From Geodermatophilaceae bacterium NBWT11 (GTDB taxonomy: Bacteria; Actinomycetota; Actinomycetes; Mycobacteriales; Geodermatophilaceae), in assembly GCA_014218215.1 (NCBI GenBank), contig CP043652.1, forward strand, positions 1,054,001 through 1,118,000: a stretch of DNA of 64,000 nucleotides. Reading direction: 5' to 3'. The notes beneath the pieces are model-generated. The model was given only the letters and a program-made list of their open reading frames with translations. It ran no database searches and was not told the origin of the DNA. Positions 63,437 to 64,000 of the stretch are shown piece by piece. Every line of letters starts with the position of its first letter. Positions within the stretch are counted from its first letter, which is position 1. A program made the position numbers and the translations under genes.

Positions 63437-64000
63437 GTGCGCGCACGTCAGCTGGTCGGCCGTTCCCGGCCCGGCCGTCCGGACCGGGACAGGTCCGCGG
63501 CCGAGTCGTCCTCCGTGGACGCCGGACCCGTCGGTCTCCTCGACCGCCCCCGGCCGCGCGGCACCGACCTCGCCGACACCGAGCAGCGGCTGGCCGCCCG
63601 CGAGGCCGCCACCGCCACCGACCTGCCCCTCGTCGCCGCCGCAGCCGACCCGCTGGACACCCCGGGCGCGCTGGCCACCGCTGCCGCCGCCCGCACCACC
63701 GCCGCCCGCACCACCGCCGCCCGCGCCGAGGCCGCCCGCGTCGCCGCCCGGCCCGCCGGTCGCGCCCGCCGCCTGTCCCGTCCCCCGTCGCGGAAGGCCC
63801 CGCTGCTCCTGGTCGCCCTCGTCGTCGGCGCCGTCGTCGCGGCCCTGCCCGGCGGGATCGGCTCCCAGTCCCCGGTCACGGTGCCCGTCGCGGTGGCCGG
63901 CGACTACGGCCTGGGTGCCGCCGACAGCAACTTCGCCGGGGGCATGGACGACGTCGCCGCCCGCCGCGAGATCACCGAGGCCGAGGCCGCCGCCCGCCTG
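63437..64000 (+). CDS. Envelope protein, N-terminal part (runs off the right edge)
   Basis: 188 residues visible. Basic and Ala/Arg-rich N-terminus, with a repetitive stretch TAAARTTAARTTAAR near 81-95, then one membrane segment at about 121-140 (APLLLVALVVGAVVAALPGG), and an extracytoplasmic part beginning SQSPVTVPVAVAG. The GTG at 63437 has GGAG 9 nt upstream; a GTG two codons earlier is too close. In M. tuberculosis an M23 peptidase (Rv0950c) lies divergent from sucC, so this may be its counterpart, but no peptidase motif is inside the window. Confidence 0.65.
   Translation, partial: MRARQLVGRSRPGRPDRDRSAAESSSVDAGPVGLLDRPRPRGTDLADTEQRLAAREAATATDLPLVAAAADPLDTPGALATAAAARTTAARTTAARAEAARVAARPAGRARRLSRPPSRKAPLLLVALVVGAVVAALPGGIGSQSPVTVPVAVAGDYGLGAADSNFAGGMDDVAARREITEAEAAARL

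Overview
This window is core chromosome from a very GC-rich actinobacterium. GTG starts are common, adjacent genes often overlap as ATGA, GTGA or TGATG, and several genes look leaderless (a TANNNT box 6-8 nt before the start codon). Gene content and order recall Mycobacterium tuberculosis blocks lpdA-deoD-pmmB-upp-add-deoA-cdd, dacB-(YihY)-trpS-icd and sucCD-(Rv0954)-perM-purN-purH. The secreted repeat proteins suggest Geodermatophilaceae or a relative; this assignment is inference. No tRNA, rRNA, CRISPR array, prophage, IS element or defence island was seen, and no gene-free stretch exceeds 300 bp.

Layout. 1-5.8 kb: two adjacent paralogous secreted zinc metalloproteases with 106-residue tandem repeats (the first runs off the left edge). 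5.9-8.7 kb: fructosamine-kinase-like protein, LpdA-type flavoprotein, gamma-glutamylcyclotransferase-like protein. 8.7-13.8 kb: methylmalonyl-CoA mutase operon mutA-mutB-meaB. 13.9-16.2 kb: M20D amidohydrolase and YbdK/GCS2 ligase. 16.3-25.1 kb: purine nucleoside phosphorylase, uronate-dehydrogenase-like enzyme and sugar-phosphate mutase; then DUF805 protein, Gfo/Idh/MocA oxidoreductase, upp, and divergent deoC with two ALDH-family genes. 25.1-30.3 kb: TetR/MFS pair with a clear operator, an acidic duplicated-domain protein, a DEAD-box helicase. 30.5-40.4 kb: add, an ABC-2 exporter, deoA, cdd and a BmpA-type nucleoside ABC importer. 40.7-52.9 kb: D-Ala-D-Ala carboxypeptidase, YihY protein, 2H phosphoesterase, trpS, aminotransferase, galE, CNNM/CorC protein, DUF559 protein, icd, mdh, DUF3017, folD. 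53.0-62.1 kb: purH, purN, PerM-like protein, DUF5336 protein, sucD, sucC, membrane proteins. 62.3-64 kb: alpha/beta hydrolase and the start of an envelope protein.

The main theme is nucleoside capture and catabolism. BmpA and its ABC importer bring nucleosides in; Cdd, Add, DeoA and PNP deaminate and phosphorolyse them; Upp salvages uracil; a PGM2-type mutase probably converts pentose-1-P to pentose-5-P; DeoC cleaves deoxyribose-5-P; the adjacent ALDH could oxidise the acetaldehyde. Second themes are central carbon (mutAB, icd, mdh, sucCD) and purine/folate synthesis (folD, purH, purN). I saw no clearly novel multi-gene system. The most unusual items are the repeat metalloproteases, a dispersed palindrome fused to stop codons, the truncated ALDH partner, a 254-bp convergent overlap, and the leaderless promoter pattern.
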